The translations under genes were made by a program, and so were the position numbers. Positions 17,258-26,038 of a stretch of DNA of 64,000 bases are shown here, one piece after another. Every line of letters starts with the position of its first letter. Position 1 is the first letter of the stretch. Under the pieces are notes generated by a model. That model saw nothing but the letters and a program-made list of their open reading frames with translations, was not told the DNA's origin and made no database searches. The stretch is from Clostridium sp. 26_21 (lineage in GTDB: Bacteria > Bacillota > Clostridia > TANB77 > CAG-508): contig MNRO01000017.1 of NCBI GenBank assembly GCA_001915995.1, positions 62,001 to 126,000 of the forward strand, in the 5' to 3' direction.

Positions 17258-20159
17258 ATTTAGTTTTTCATAATAATATCTAATTGCTGAATTATCATCT
17301 CTTATTTTCTTTGCAACTTTTTCTGCATCATCTTTCTTCATTCCAGATGTTTTAGCTAATATTTCTCTATCTTCAGCGTCAAGATCATATACTGATTTTA
17401 GTGTTCCTTCTTTTTTCTTCTTTTTTATCATATTATTTATAGAAATTGCAGTAACATCTTGTTGATATTCAATTTGTTCCTTTTCTTCATCTGTTAATTC
17501 TCTATTTCCAACAATTTCCTTCACTGTTTTTCCTGAATATTTTATCATTTCTTTCATTTCGCTCAGATCAGTAATTCCTCTACTTACAAATGTATCAGCC
17601 ATTCTATCACGATATTTTTTCCAATCATCTCCATAATTTTCTTGACAGAATTTTATAACATCATCTCTATTTTTAAACTGTTCTTGATATTTTTTCAATT
17701 TTACTTTTTTATCTTCATCTGACAAATCATTACCTAACAAATAATCATTATATCCTTCATCAAATGTATTTACAAGTTTATCAGCTTTATTACCAGCAAA
17801 TGCAAATCCTGCTCCAAATGCTGTTACCCCTTCAAGTGGATTATATTTTCCATCTGTTAAACTAATTCCTGCTTGAACGGCAGCAGCTGTAATACCAACA
17901 GCTGTTCCTACTGCTCCTCTTACAACTTTTCTTGTTAATCTTTTTTTGTTCCACTCTGCTGTTTTTGATGTATCCCATACTGGTCTCGCTATTCTTCTTA
18001 ATACAGCTTTACTACCTCTTGCCACCTTATTCTTTCCCGCAGTAGCAATAGTTTTTCCAATATCTGACTTTTTAACTTTTTTCGCTAACTCATGTATTGG
18101 TGTTGTTTCTTTTTGAGGCATTGGTGCAATTCCTTCTAAAACTGGTGGTGTAGTTCTTCTTGGTGGTCTTGGTACTCTTCTTGATATTATATTATTCTGT
18201 TCAGAATTATTATTTGTATTTGCATTATTAAAATTATCTGATAAATTTTGACCAGAACTATTATCATCATTCTGACTAGGAATACTACTAGAACTTCCCA
18301 TATCTAATCCTGCATTTTGATAATCTTTATTTATTGCTCCAGGTTCAGGTGCTTCTACTTGTTTAACAGAACCTTTAGCTTTTGTTAATAGTCCTGCCAC
18401 ACCAGCACCAAGTGTTGCTCCAATAACTGCATCTTGCATACCTTTAACAGTACCAAGCCCTTGTGCTTTATCAAATCCTAAAATTTTCTTTAATAATTTT
18501 TCACCTTCTGCCATAAATGTTAATACTGCTATTGCATATAAAGGATTTACCGCAGCAATTTTTATTGATGCACCTACCAATGAATAATACAATATAAAGT
18601 GCATAGGTTGTAATAAAGCATTATATACATATTCTTTAAGCCATGCATTAAATCCTTGTGCTTGACCATCAGCCATTTTATCTAAAGGATATGTAAATGC
18701 TATAATTGGTGCTATTAATGTTAAAAATGCCATATTTACTAGCCTTTTCAAATAAACTATCGTAAATTTTATTGTAGCTGTTATTAAAAACCAATATATT
18801 ATTAAATATCCCATTTTAAAATCTGAAACAGAAGATTGTGCTAAAAATCTAACTAATCCAATCAAATTTGTCGCAAATTCTCCACTTTTGTTATTACTTG
18901 GAACAAGTTTGTTAGCTGTATATGAAACTTTTATATATTGCATAGTTGATACTAATAAATCATTAAGTTTATCTATAGCTGTTGTTATAAAATTCATTAT
19001 ATAATGTAAAACAAATAACAATATAAATCCAACAATCCAATTTATCAACCATTCTTTATATTTTGCTTTTTCATTAGCCGTAGAACTAATCATTATTCTG
19101 ATTCCTGTATATATCAATACAGATAACATCCCAACAATTGCAATCATTCTTAATGTCTTATACCAGCTTGAAATAACTTGTCTAACACTCCCTAAACTTT
19201 CTACTTGCCCTTCGCCTGAAATAAAATTAATATTTAATATTCCTACTTTTCCAGAAAAAATTTCTTCACAACTATAATGAATATGTGGAAACTCAAGTGA
19301 ATTTAACTGTTGATATATATCAACACTAACTGTTTCATTCACATCTCCACCATTTTCAAATACAGAATCGGAAGAATCTTTTGACATTATACTAAAAGTA
19401 CTTCCTATAACACTTAAAATATTTGAAATTAATCCACCACCATCTTTATTCTCATCTGCATACATTATTTTTTGAAAAGTTGCATTTACAGAATCTCCAA
19501 CAAGTAAACCAAAATCAAAAACAATATTAAAAAGCATTCCTCCAGTAATATCATTATATGCTGTTTTACCTCCATCCCAAATATCTGCATTTGAGCTAGA
19601 AACTTCAGAATCTTTTTGATCTTCTAACCATTGGTTATAATCATTTTGTGAATTGTTTCCACTATTTTCTTCTATTTTATCAAGTTGTTCATTTTGATCA
19701 TCTGATAATTTATCAGCATATTTTTCTTTTATTCTATCTATATTTGTTTTTGTATCAACATAAATTGTATCACTTATCAAACTACCATTTGTGTCTGAAA
19801 TTTTATCATTTTTTGAAAAATTTTCTAATGAATTAATATATTTTTTTAACTTTTCAGAGTCATATGAATCTAACTCCTTATCTGTTACATTATTTAATAA
19901 TGTATTCATCTGCATTAATTCTTTTTCTAATGCTTTCTTATAATTTTCTTCAGCAGATATAATTGTTGCTTTAGCTTCTGCTTTCGATTCGCCATATCTA
20001 CTAGGATCTAGATCATCCCACTTTTGTGCATTTATTACATCTAGTGGTTCTCCGATACTCATTTGTTTCATCAACAGCATAACTTATAATTGGGGTAATG
20101 AAAATAAATAAAATTAATATACAAATAATACTGCACATTATTTTATTAAAATATTTCAT
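17252..20159 (-). CDS. Giant VirB6/TrbL-like channel protein, paralogue 4, with +1 frameshift at CGG after the signal peptide
   Basis: The body (17252-20053) encodes about 930 aa: a coiled, acidic extracytoplasmic region, EFPHIHYSCEEIFSGKVGI, the VirB6 membrane core (YNALLQPMHFILYYSLVGAS, TFMAEGEKLLKKILGFDKA), an Asn/Ser-rich linker, the shared tail domain (ARPVWDTSKTAEWNKKRLTR) and charged helices. The body's own frame has no ribosome site, and TAA lies just upstream of its first ATG (20080). Thirty-five codons in the other frame start at ATG 20159 behind GGAGGTG and encode a signal peptide ending ISYAVDETNEY. They run to TAT-CGG. Skipping the C at 20054 gives GGA-GAA-CCA and joins the body as NEYGEPLDVINAQ. 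The zero frame stops 12 codons later. The join 20159..20055 plus 20053..17252 is my reading. Confidence 0.75.
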
Positions 20160-20177
20160 TTTCTTCACCTCCATTAC

Positions 20178-22136
20178 CTAATTATTATTATCTTGTTCTT
20201 CTTTTCTTCTTTTTTCTGCTAATTTATTAACATTTGTTTCAACAAATTCAAACTCTTTTCTTGTAGGAGTAATTTGAATAACAGCTGTATCTTGACCTAC
20301 TTTTAGTAGTCCTTCACCTTTTGTACATGTAACTAAAAAAGATGCTTCTCCTTCACTAAGTTTAAATACTTCTTTTAATTGTGCAATTTCTGATTTATCC
20401 TGTGCTAAGAATAATTTAGTATCAGATGATGTTAAAACTGCTTGTGCCTCTGGTTTTTCATAGAAATCTTGAAATCTCTGTGATATAATTGCTAATGAAA
20501 CATTTCTTTTTCTGGCACGTCTTGCCATTTTATTTAAGAAATCTACTGCTTCTGGGAATGGAAGTAACATCCATGCTTCATCAACTATAACTCTTTTTTG
20601 TCTAGCCTTTTTTCTATCTTCACTATTTTTCTTTACAAATTTTTCCCAAATCCAAGACATTAATATTTGTTGAGCAAGTGGTCTTGCAAAACGCTCTTCA
20701 AGCTGTGAAATATCTATATTTATAAGAGGTGCTCCCTCCATTAGATCAAAAGTAGATTGTCCATCAAAATATGCCATCTGCCCATTATACTCTCTTACAT
20801 ATTGTTTCATAACTTTTAGCAAATAACTGTATTGGAATTCATAATCTTTATTTGTATTACTTTGTGCACTTTGTCTAATACGCTTATACCAAGAACCAAT
20901 TGTTGGCATTTCTTTCTTTCTTTTTTCAAAAACATTACTTGAATTTACATTTTCATATAAACTTGTTGGATTAGCAGTAATTCCTTTTGCAGCATATTCT
21001 TGTGAAACTGCTTCAGCAATTATCTGTTTTGTTAACTCATTTACATTATCTGTTCTAGTACTACCTTTTGCCATTGTCATTAAAGCCTGAGTAACATCCT
21101 CAACTTTACTTTCAACATTTAAAACTTCTCTTTCCCTTCCTGTTATTTCATCTTTTGTTCTTTCAACTTCAATATCAAATAAATTAATAATTGTTTTAGA
21201 TGTTGGGCTAATTACAACATTTATTCCTCCTAATGCTTCAGCTACAATAGAATATTCTCCTTCGGCATCTAATGTTAAACTCTCTATTCCCATCAATACA
21301 GACGATCTTGAAATCAAAGTTTTCATTGTTACAGATTTTCCTGCACCAGACTTAGCAAATATAACCATATTATAGTTAGTTAATGATGAATGAAAGTTAT
21401 CAAACAAAATTGGAACACCTGTCTGTCTATTTATTCCAATTGGAACACCTGTATCATGTCCAATATTTGAAGTGGTAAATGGAAATACTGTTCCCATTGA
21501 TGGTCTATCAAATATGTGTTTTTTCTTTATTTTATCTTCCATTAATGGTAATGCTGATTTAAATCCATCTTCTTGAATTGCCCAAGCACTCCTTATTCCT
21601 ATTAATGATTTTGACATTTCTGCAGTAAGCATTTTAGATAATCTTTCCAAATCTGTTTGGCTATATGCAAATAGTGTTGAAACAATAGATGCTTCATATA
21701 ATTTATTAAATCCTGATGCTATTTCATCTCTTAATTGTTCAGTTTCAAATCTTTTTTGTGCAACTATACTTTCTCTATTAATATTTCCTTTATCACTTGC
21801 AACAATTCTTTCTGTCTCAAGTTCAGTAATAGTTTTATTAAGCTCATTTTGTGTTGTTGCTTCATCCAATGGTTTTATGTATATAGAGGTATTTATATCT
21901 CCAAACATATATAAAGATCTAAATAGCTCTGGAAATATACATGTTCTAGGTAAACTAGAAACATAAAAGCTTCTTGCATATCTTTTTACATTTGAAATAA
22001 TCTCTAAATGATCAATATTTGACACATCAATTCCAGATGGAGCAATCAATTCTTTTATGCTCTTTTTTCTTAAAATTGTTCTTGATTCTTCTATATTATT
22101 ATTTAATTGCTCATCTTCAGCTTTTTTTATTTTCAT
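20178..22136 (-). CDS. VirB4-family T4SS ATPase (catalytic half)
   Basis: A 652-aa soluble ATPase that energises pilus/channel assembly. The Walker A motif is FAKSGAGKSVTMKT (about 270), Walker B is RVIVDEAWMLLPF (about 520), and a downstream IISQRFQDFY segment matches the VirB4/TraC sensor region. The N-terminal part carries the end of the CagE/TrbE-type domain. ATG 22136 is chosen because AGGAGGAA is ideally placed before it; the longer start at 22157 overlaps the upstream gene by more. The N-terminal membrane part is a separate gene immediately upstream (overlap about 20 bp), so VirB4 here is a two-polypeptide protein, as it is again at 48-50 kb. Confidence 0.93.
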   Translation of the reverse strand: MKIKKAEDEQLNNNIEESRTILRKKSIKELIAPSGIDVSNIDHLEIISNVKRYARSFYVSSLPRTCIFPELFRSLYMFGDINTSIYIKPLDEATTQNELNKTITELETERIVASDKGNINRESIVAQKRFETEQLRDEIASGFNKLYEASIVSTLFAYSQTDLERLSKMLTAEMSKSLIGIRSAWAIQEDGFKSALPLMEDKIKKKHIFDRPSMGTVFPFTTSNIGHDTGVPIGINRQTGVPILFDNFHSSLTNYNMVIFAKSGAGKSVTMKTLISRSSVLMGIESLTLDAEGEYSIVAEALGGINVVISPTSKTIINLFDIEVERTKDEITGREREVLNVESKVEDVTQALMTMAKGSTRTDNVNELTKQIIAEAVSQEYAAKGITANPTSLYENVNSSNVFEKRKKEMPTIGSWYKRIRQSAQSNTNKDYEFQYSYLLKVMKQYVREYNGQMAYFDGQSTFDLMEGAPLINIDISQLEERFARPLAQQILMSWIWEKFVKKNSEDRKKARQKRVIVDEAWMLLPFPEAVDFLNKMARRARKRNVSLAIISQRFQDFYEKPEAQAVLTSSDTKLFLAQDKSEIAQLKEVFKLSEGEASFLVTCTKGEGLLKVGQDTAVIQITPTRKEFEFVETNVNKLAEKRRKEEQDNNN

Positions 22137-23298
22137 CTTTTGTTCCTCCTTCCTCATTTTCCTTCTTTTTTCTTCTTACTTTTACTTTTGCATCCTCAGA
22201 AATATCTTGGTCTAAATAATCTTGATTTTCTGTTATTAATTGTTCTGCCATATCAAATATCAAATTTTTAGCATTTTCTTCTCTTATTCTTACCATCATT
22301 TCCTTATCACTTTTTGCCTCTAAAATTGCTTGTTGCGCAACCTTTACAGCCTCTTCCTCAATTTTTTTATTTATTAACTTCATTTTCTTATCTAACACAT
22401 CTGGGGCTGTAGAATATAAAGCTTCAAATCCTGAATTTAATGCTTGTTTTGCGCTAAATACATCTGCATCATCTCTATTATAGGCATTATATAATAATTC
22501 AATTAATCCTTGTGAATCTAATATTTTAGAATTTACTTCACATCTTGTTAATGTTCTCATCATTGATCTTGCTTTTGTATATAACTCTGAAAATACCATA
22601 CTTTGAATTTCATCTTTTGTGTAATTTTGTGTACTAACTTCATCTTCATAATAAGGTATTATTATATAATATTTCTTATGTAATACATTACTATTTAAAC
22701 TACTCTTTTCTGTATCTGCAATTATATCTTGAGTATACTCAAATTTATTTTTTTCTCTTAAATATTCAAGATATGTATTATATATTTGTTGATCAGTATA
22801 TTCTCCTGGTTCAGCATTTTTCATTTGTATATATTGATTTTGAATAACATTATATTTATCCTGAATATCCCTAAATTTTAACTTATATGATTGAATACTT
22901 TGCTCTAAATTTACTGTTCTTGTTTGTACATATATCTGTATTTCTGATTTTAATGTATTCAAAAACTCTATAAATCCTTGTTCAACAGATGTTCTCTCCA
23001 TATCTGACATTAAGTCATAGTTTACTCCTTGGCATTCTATTACCATTAAAAATTTACCTTTTTTTTGTATAATCATATTGTCTTCAATTTTTTCAAACTC
23101 CATAAAATCAAAAATGGAATTAATATTATATGCAACTTTATTTTTGGCTGTTTCTTTTTCTTCTGATTGTTCTTTATTTCCTTTCTTTTTTTCTTTTGCC
23201 ACAATAAATATCCATACTCCTATCAATACAAATATAACAACAACTAAAATTATAGCAATAATTGTTAATATTGAAACTAATTGTTCTGAATTATTCAT
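22117..23298 (-). CDS. VirB4 N-terminal half as a separate membrane-anchored protein
   Basis: A 393-aa protein with one transmembrane segment (about 8-32), then a CagE/TrbE/VirB4 N-terminal-like domain starting at IFDFMEFEKIEDNMIIQKKG (about 62-81). IEFLNTLKSEIQIYVQTRTVN follows, then a long helical region. It lacks any Walker motif. The start overlaps PrgI by 8 bp and the end overlaps the VirB4 ATPase gene by 20 bp, so translation is probably coupled and the two products probably form one functional VirB4. The membrane helix on the N-terminal half would tether the ATPase to the inner membrane. Assignment is by domain resemblance and strict position between PrgI and VirB4. Confidence 0.7.
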   Translation of the reverse strand: MNNSEQLVSILTIIAIILVVVIFVLIGVWIFIVAKEKKKGNKEQSEEKETAKNKVAYNINSIFDFMEFEKIEDNMIIQKKGKFLMVIECQGVNYDLMSDMERTSVEQGFIEFLNTLKSEIQIYVQTRTVNLEQSIQSYKLKFRDIQDKYNVIQNQYIQMKNAEPGEYTDQQIYNTYLEYLREKNKFEYTQDIIADTEKSSLNSNVLHKKYYIIIPYYEDEVSTQNYTKDEIQSMVFSELYTKARSMMRTLTRCEVNSKILDSQGLIELLYNAYNRDDADVFSAKQALNSGFEALYSTAPDVLDKKMKLINKKIEEEAVKVAQQAILEAKSDKEMMVRIREENAKNLIFDMAEQLITENQDYLDQDISEDAKVKVRRKKKENEEGGTKDENKKS

Positions 23299-23650
23299 TT
23301 TCGTCTCCTCCTTTGTGATATAAATAAATTTTATTTCCTTGTTTTTTAAATTTTATTATTCTAAACAATATTTCATCAATATTTTCTCCTCCTGTTTTTC
23401 TAAAAAACTCGAAATTCCTTGACTCTGGAACTTTTAATGTTCCTATTCCAAATCCAATTAATCCAAATATTAATGTTATAGCTATCCCAATAATTGAATG
23501 TCCCAATATTACTCCTATTGGTAAATATCCTAAAAAAATTCCTATTCCAGCAAATGCAATTGTCCATAGAAATGATTTTTTGGAAAATATCATCAATATT
23601 CTTCCTTCTCCTTTTGTTTCTCTTGGTATTGTGTATGTATATCTTGGCAT
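23291..23650 (-). CDS. PrgI-family T4SS membrane protein (VirB3-like position)
   Basis: A 119-aa protein with two transmembrane segments (about 26-46 and 51-71) preceded by RYTYTIPRETKGEGRI and followed by the family-typical LKVPESRNFEFFRKTG and a basic C-terminus. PrgI proteins occupy the VirB3 position of Gram-positive T4SSs, directly upstream of VirB4, as here. The product is predicted to sit in the membrane next to the VirB4 ATPase. The ribosome site GAGAGGAAAA precedes ATG 23650. A hairpin lies between this gene and the pilin gene upstream, which would lower its expression relative to the pilins. Confidence 0.85.
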   Translation of the reverse strand: MPRYTYTIPRETKGEGRILMIFSKKSFLWTIAFAGIGIFLGYLPIGVILGHSIIGIAITLIFGLIGFGIGTLKVPESRNFEFFRKTGGENIDEILFRIIKFKKQGNKIYLYHKGGDENE

Positions 23651-23710
23651 ATTTTTTCCTCTCTTTCGTTTAAACTTAATTATACTATTTTATTATAACA
23701 TAAAAAGTAA

Positions 23711-23759
23711 AAAAAAAACATATTTTATGATAAAATTTATCATAAAATATGTTTTTTTT
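23711..23759 (-). terminator. Long bidirectional terminator-like hairpin between pilin genes and PrgI
   Basis: A near-perfect palindrome with about 23 paired positions is centred on 23735 (core ACATATTTTATGATAAA). It has A/T runs on both ends, so it carries a U run in either direction. It begins 2 bp after the pilin stop codon. It probably terminates most transcripts after the three pilin genes, with read-through into PrgI-VirB4. Confidence 0.85.
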
Positions 23760-23760
23760 A

Positions 23761-24132
23761 TTACATTCCAGAAGCAATTGACATTATTAATTTTGCTATT
23801 GATGTTGCAGCAAATACTACAACTAATCCAACTATAAGTGGTATAAATGATTTTTGATAATCTGCTTTTTCATTAGCACTTCCCATTATAAATTTAAAAC
23901 CAAATACAGCTATTAATATTACTGCTAATATTACTGATGCAACTTGAATTAATGATATAACTTTTCCTGCCATTTTAGTCAAATTTGAAGAATCTACTGA
24001 ACTAATATCTGGTTTTATTTCAGTAACCACATTTTCTGCATTACTACCAGATGCAAATGCCATATTAGAAAAAGTAAATATTGTTGCTACTACCATTGCT
24101 ATTACCATTGCTATTTTTAATGTTTTATTCAT
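23761..24132 (-). CDS. VirB2/TrbC-like pilin, copy 1
   Basis: A 123-aa small exported membrane protein. It has a signal peptide (about 1-27, ending MAFASGS), a short extracytoplasmic stretch, a hydrophobic helix (about 58-80), the polar loop GSANEKADYQKSFIPL and a second helix (about 98-120). This signal-helix-loop-helix layout is that of VirB2/TrbC pilins. It is the third of three tandem homologues at the promoter end of the operon and lies directly before the terminator hairpin. Ribosome site AAAGGAGG precedes ATG 24132. Confidence 0.78.
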   Translation of the reverse strand: MNKTLKIAMVIAMVVATIFTFSNMAFASGSNAENVVTEIKPDISSVDSSNLTKMAGKVISLIQVASVILAVILIAVFGFKFIMGSANEKADYQKSFIPLIVGLVVVFAATSIAKLIMSIASGM

Positions 24133-24182
24133 TTTTTTTCCTCCTTTTAATTTTATATATATTTTTAAATTTTAATAACTAA

Positions 24183-24584
24183 TTATAAACTTGAAAATAC
24201 ATTTACAGCTACTTCCCATATTGTAAATGCTCCAAATGAGACTATTATTCCTACAATCCATGGAACCATTGATTCTTTTATTTTTGCTTTATCATCTACA
24301 CTTTGGGTAATAAATTTTATTCCCATTATAGCGCCTGTAAGTAATGTAACTCCTATTGCAATTGTTAATAATGTTCCTGAAACAAATTGTGACAAATCTT
24401 TCAGCCCATTTGTATCTATTATATTTGAACTATTATTATCTAAATTAATAAAGTCATTTCCTCCCTTTATTACATCTTCTAATGTTGAATCTGCTGCAAT
24501 AACAATTCTATAATTTGGGATAAGATTACATCCTAACATTATTAAAATAAATAAAAAATTAATCTTAATAATCATTTTCTTCAT
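24183..24584 (-). CDS. VirB2/TrbC-like pilin, copy 2
   Basis: A 133-aa protein with a signal peptide (about 1-31), an acidic/Asn-rich segment, a helix (about 68-90), the loop QSVDDKAKIKESMVPWIVG and a second helix. The charged loop DDKAKIKESM corresponds to NEKADYQKSF of copy 1, marking them as paralogues. ATG 24584 lies 8 nt after GGGAG. The three genes probably give a heteromeric pilus or alternative pilins; the sequence does not tell which. Confidence 0.72.
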   Translation of the reverse strand: MKKMIIKINFLFILIMLGCNLIPNYRIVIAADSTLEDVIKGGNDFINLDNNSSNIIDTNGLKDLSQFVSGTLLTIAIGVTLLTGAIMGIKFITQSVDDKAKIKESMVPWIVGIIVSFGAFTIWEVAVNVFSSL

Positions 24585-24596
24585 TCATATCACTCC

Positions 24597-24989
24597 CTAA
24601 TCAACAATAGAAATTATAAATTTGGCAATTGTTGTTACTCCAAATATCATTACAGCTCCTACAATTAGCCCTATAGCCTTCTTTTCTTCTACTGCTTTTT
24701 CTTCTGCGCTTCCAATAATCGTATTAAATCCCATAATTGCTATTCCTATAACTATTGCAATTATTCCAACCACTTGCAATATACTTAATACTGTTGCAAC
24801 TTTAGAATTAAAGCTATCGCTTTTTTGAGGAGAAGGCTCATAGTCTTTTGTATTTAATATTGAATTTCCTGCTCCACTATTTCCTACATTAGCTTTATCA
24901 ACATCAGCATATGATTTTTGTTGTAGTGAAAAAATAGTTATTATTATAAATATACTTATTATTGCAACTTTTAATAATTTCTTTCCCAT
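24597..24989 (-). CDS. VirB2/TrbC-like pilin, copy 3 (promoter-proximal)
   Basis: A 130-aa exported protein with a signal peptide (about 1-27, ending QKSYAD), a Ser/Asn-rich extracytoplasmic part, a helix (about 62-84), the loop SAEEKAVEEKKAIGLIVG and a final helix. I start it at ATG 24989 (MGKKLLKV) because AGGAG lies at the right distance and a signal peptide then begins at once; an in-frame start at 25028 adds 13 residues and has no ribosome site. It is the first gene of the T4SS operon, downstream of a strong promoter. Confidence 0.75.
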   Translation of the reverse strand: MGKKLLKVAIISIFIIITIFSLQQKSYADVDKANVGNSGAGNSILNTKDYEPSPQKSDSFNSKVATVLSILQVVGIIAIVIGIAIMGFNTIIGSAEEKAVEEKKAIGLIVGAVMIFGVTTIAKFIISIVD

Positions 24990-25030
24990 TTTTTCATCAC
25001 TCCTATCTAAAAAACGCATTATATACATTT

Positions 25031-25059
25031 ATTATAGAATATTTTTACATTTTATGCAA
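25031..25059 (-). promoter_or_regulatory. SigA-type promoter of the T4SS operon
   Basis: On the minus strand TTGCAT (25059-25054) is followed by a 17-bp spacer and TATAAT (25036-25031). This places initiation about 30 bp before the ribosome site of the first pilin gene. No other promoter of this quality lies between the operon's genes by eye. Confidence 0.7.
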
Positions 25060-25106
25060 GTATTTTTGATTATTTTATTTTATTTTTTTATTTATAATTA
25101 AAATCG

Positions 25107-25138
25107 AAAAAAGTGTAGGTTTAAAACTACACCTTTTT
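25107..25138 (-). terminator. Terminator after the 56-aa membrane protein gene
   Basis: GTGTAG at 25113-25118 pairs with CTACAC at 25127-25132 around an 8-nt loop. On the minus strand a U run follows. It separates this small gene from the T4SS operon promoter. Confidence 0.75.
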
Positions 25139-25149
25139 CTAGATTGGTT

Positions 25150-25320
25150 CTATTTGGTGCTTTTTATATGTGATAGTATATAAATGATTGCTACCACAAT
25201 AACAATTGAAAACCAACCAACCACCTTAGCAAGGCAAAGTACTGCCAAAAAAAGGAATAACGGACTCAATGGTGGGATTATGCATGCTAATAAAAGTAAA
25301 ATAAAAAATAGTCTTACCAT
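25150..25320 (-). CDS. 56-aa two-helix membrane protein
   Basis: An intact 56-codon frame, ATG 25320 to TAG 25150-25152. It has a GAGGGA ribosome site, its own TTGATT-17-TATAAT promoter and its own terminator, so it is a complete small transcription unit. The product has two hydrophobic segments (about 4-31 and 33-50), an internal IIPPLSPLF turn and a polar HIKSTK end. The PP turn recalls Pmp3/YqaE proteolipids, but the remaining signature residues do not match, so I leave the family open. It was too short for routine ORF listing and would otherwise be missed. Base composition is less A/T-skewed than the neighbours. Confidence 0.7.
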   Translation of the reverse strand: MVRLFFILLLLACIIPPLSPLFLFLAVLCLAKVVGWFSIVIVVAIIYILSHIKSTK

Positions 25321-25363
25321 ATCTATGTCCCTCTTTTTATACAGGTTTTGTGCTTACAATAAT

Positions 25364-25392
25364 ATTATAACATAAAATCTACTAATAATCAA
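25364..25392 (-). promoter_or_regulatory. SigA-type promoter of the 56-aa protein gene
   Basis: On the minus strand TTGATT (25392-25387), a 17-bp spacer and TATAAT (25369-25364), about 43 bp upstream of the start codon. Confidence 0.75.
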
Positions 25393-25539
25393 CATCTACC
25401 AACTCTTATAGTACTTCATTAAAAAACAAAATTATCATCTTCGTTTATTAATTTATACTTATTATCTAATCTTTTAATTGTTTTATATATAATAATTCTT
25501 ATTTAAAATAATATCTTTGACAATATTTTAAATCTAATT

Positions 25540-26022
25540 TTATTTTATCAATCTCTTTTCTCTCAATTTTTCATTAATTTTTTTCTCCAATATTGCTTTA
25601 TAAACAGATGACATAATAGTATAAATAAGTCCCCATACAGTAATAACAATAACAAATGTAGCAACAAAATATTTATCATTAATAAATTTATCAAATATAA
25701 AAATACAACTAATTGAATATACAAAATAAATCATTAGTGTAAACATTTTATAGAAAAAATATTTTTTAAAAGATAATTCTTTTCTTATTTCTTCAGATTT
25801 TATTTCAACTTCTTTTCCAAATAAAAATATAATAAAAGATACTATTAAAAATATACTTCTAATTATTAAATTATTTATATTTAAATATTGTGATATTTCA
25901 TATAAATATCCTTCTTGTCCAAATATTGCATAACAAGTAAATAAACTTATTATAATTGTTGCAAATCCATACCATATTCCTTTAAAGCTTTTAAAAAAAA
26001 TTTCTTTATAATTAATTTCCAT
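25540..26022 (-). CDS. DUF3021-like four-helix membrane protein, partner of LytTR regulator
   Basis: A 160-aa protein with four hydrophobic segments (about 15-35, 50-70, 88-110, 117-140) and a basic C-terminus (KKINEKLREKRLIK). The length, four-helix layout and position directly after a stand-alone LytTR regulator match the DUF3021 proteins that commonly accompany such regulators, often as their membrane-bound modulators. The gap to the LytTR gene is 16 bp with AGGAGGG before ATG 26022, so they are an operon. Specific function unknown. Confidence 0.6.
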   Translation of the reverse strand: MEINYKEIFFKSFKGIWYGFATIIISLFTCYAIFGQEGYLYEISQYLNINNLIIRSIFLIVSFIIFLFGKEVEIKSEEIRKELSFKKYFFYKMFTLMIYFVYSISCIFIFDKFINDKYFVATFVIVITVWGLIYTIMSSVYKAILEKKINEKLREKRLIK

Positions 26023-26038
26023 AATTTATCCCTCCTCA

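Noticed and set aside
25230..25260. Suspected frameshift at the T-run of the 56-aa membrane protein gene
   Set aside because: Recounting gave seven T, not eight; the frame is continuous from 25320 to 25150.
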